A DNA stretch of 64,000 nucleotides from Bacteroidota bacterium (lineage in GTDB: Bacteria; Bacteroidota; Bacteroidia; Chitinophagales; BACL12), in NCBI GenBank assembly GCA_016706255.1, contig JADJJZ010000003.1, positions 310,001 through 374,000 of the forward strand, in the 5' to 3' direction. The position numbers and the translations under genes were made by a program. The first letter of the stretch is position 1. The number at the start of each line of letters is the position of its first letter. The notes under the pieces were generated by a model. That model saw only the letters and a program-made list of their open reading frames with translations. It was not told where the DNA came from and did no database searches. Of this stretch, positions 63,082 through 64,000 are shown piece after piece.

Positions 63082-63687
63082 ATGGCAAGATATACAGGGC
63101 CCACCACGAAAAAATCAAGATCATTTGGCGAATCCATATTCGGATACGACAAATCATTTGATAAGCGTAAATATGCGCCGGGTCAGCACGGACAATCCCG
63201 TAAAAAGAAAAGCTTGAGCGAATATGGTGTTCAGCTTAAAGAAAAGCAAAAAGCGAAATACACTTATGGTGTATTAGAACGTCAGTTCCGCAAAACTTTT
63301 GAAGCAGCAACCCGTCGTCACGGTGTTACCGGTGAAGCATTATTGCAATTACTGGAAGCTCGTTTAGACAATACAGTTTACCGTTTAGGTATTGCTCCAA
63401 CACGTCGCGGTGCTCGTCAGTTAGTTAACCACAAACATATTGAGGTGAATGGTTCTGTTTGCAGTACACCATCAGCTTCTTTACGTCCCGGTGATGTAAT
63501 TACGATTCGTGAAAAATCAAAAGATATCGAATGGTTAAAAGAAGCGGCTTCCACAGCATCCAGAAAATTTTCATGGTTAGAGTGGAACCCAACTCAAATG
63601 AAAGGCGTTTTTGTAAGCTACCCTGAACGTGATCAGATACCTGAAACGATCAAAGAACAGCTTATCGTCGAACTTTATTCTAAATAA
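63082..63687 (+). CDS. rpsD: 30S ribosomal protein S4, zinc-free form
   Basis: 201 residues. RKYAPGQHGQSRKKKSLSEY, RQFRKTFEAATRRHGVTGE and the S4 domain LEARLDNTVYRLGIAPTRRG, VNHKHIEVNGSV identify S4. The N-terminus lacks the Cys cluster of zinc-binding S4. In E. coli S4 represses the alpha operon. Confidence 0.97.
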   Translation: MARYTGPTTKKSRSFGESIFGYDKSFDKRKYAPGQHGQSRKKKSLSEYGVQLKEKQKAKYTYGVLERQFRKTFEAATRRHGVTGEALLQLLEARLDNTVYRLGIAPTRRGARQLVNHKHIEVNGSVCSTPSASLRPGDVITIREKSKDIEWLKEAASTASRKFSWLEWNPTQMKGVFVSYPERDQIPETIKEQLIVELYSK

Positions 63688-63711
63688 AATAATTAAAAAA
63701 CACCTATTAAT

Positions 63712-64000
63712 ATGGCATTACTTTCATTTCAGCGTCCTGATAAAATCACTTTACAAAAAGCAACGGATTTTGAAGGTACTTTCGAGTTTAAACCTTTGGA
63801 GCCAGGCTTTGGTGTTACAATCGGAAACGCGTTACGCAGAGTATTATTAAGTTCACTGGAAGGTTTTGCAATCTCATCAGTAAAAATCAGCGGCGTTGAT
63901 CACGAATTTTCAACCATCACCGGCGTTATGGAAGATATTACTGAGATTGTCCTCAACCTTAAACAGGTTCGCCTGAAAAAAGAATTGGGTGGCGATGAAA
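63712..64000 (+). CDS. rpoA: RNA polymerase alpha subunit (3' end outside window)
   Basis: The ATG at 63712 opens a frame that runs off the window after 96 codons. MALLSFQRPDKITLQKATDF, FKPLEPGFGVTIGNALRRVL, LLSSLEGFAISSVKISGVDH and STITGVMEDITEIVLNLKQV are the N-terminal assembly domain of RpoA. It follows rpsD by 24 bases; rplQ would be expected next. Confidence 0.97.
   Translation, partial: MALLSFQRPDKITLQKATDFEGTFEFKPLEPGFGVTIGNALRRVLLSSLEGFAISSVKISGVDHEFSTITGVMEDITEIVLNLKQVRLKKELGGDE

Noticed and set aside
1..64000. Defence system, CRISPR, integrase, transposase or tRNA gene
   Set aside because: I looked on both strands for their protein motifs and structures and saw none that I could support.

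Overview
The window reads as one piece of a Bacteroidota chromosome, probably from the Chitinophagales/Saprospirales side of the phylum. That placement is inferred from protein style, not from a marker search. Three things support it. Many secreted proteins end in the roughly 80-residue C-terminal sorting domain of the type IX secretion system (T9SS). Promoters fit the Bacteroidota consensus: TTTG or TTG near -33, then about 20 bases, then TAnnTTTG near -7. The str, S10, spc and alpha ribosomal clusters form one uninterrupted run, without tuf and without adk.

Layout. Bases 1-3887: a T9SS cargo tail cut by the window edge, a secreted lipase-like hydrolase, a PQQ-propeller lipoprotein and a probable barrel protein, closed by a bidirectional terminator. 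3962-6408: divergent metF (minus) and purD (plus). 6544-8327: three small lipoproteins, two of them lipocalin-like paralogues. 8432-14474: a TetR regulator followed by fadN-fadA-fadE, a beta-oxidation operon. 14622-16148: a large alpha-helical protein of unknown function. 16344-29966: an accessory stretch of T9SS cargo, including a decayed cargo pseudogene, a frameshifted laminin-B-like protein and an 832-residue repeat protein with a C-terminal endosialidase-type chaperone. 30124-36340: a frameshifted FAD-linked oxidase, a DUF5723-like protein, rsmI, purS, pssA and an Xaa-Pro aminopeptidase. 36481-47201: a PDZ plus MORN-like secreted protein, a delta-60 propeller cargo protein, a protein-glutaminase-like lipoprotein, a 1368-residue PhoX/HYR/MopE protein, two tandem barrel paralogues and a lipoprotein. 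47515-64000: rpsL-rpsG-fusA, then the complete S10, spc and alpha gene order up to a partial rpoA.

How the genes work together. The ribosomal block is one long co-directional operon with two tandem promoters in front of rpsL. The fad genes form a self-contained beta-oxidation module under a TetR repressor whose likely operator overlaps its own promoter. Most other genes outside the ribosomal block encode envelope or secreted proteins. No T9SS machinery, tRNA, rRNA gene, CRISPR array, integrase or transposase was recognised. I found no clear new multi-gene system. The best leads are an 18-base element complementary to the 3' end of 16S rRNA, three promoters that predict leaderless mRNAs, a palindrome over the metF promoter, the protein-glutaminase-like lipoprotein and the 31-repeat surface protein.
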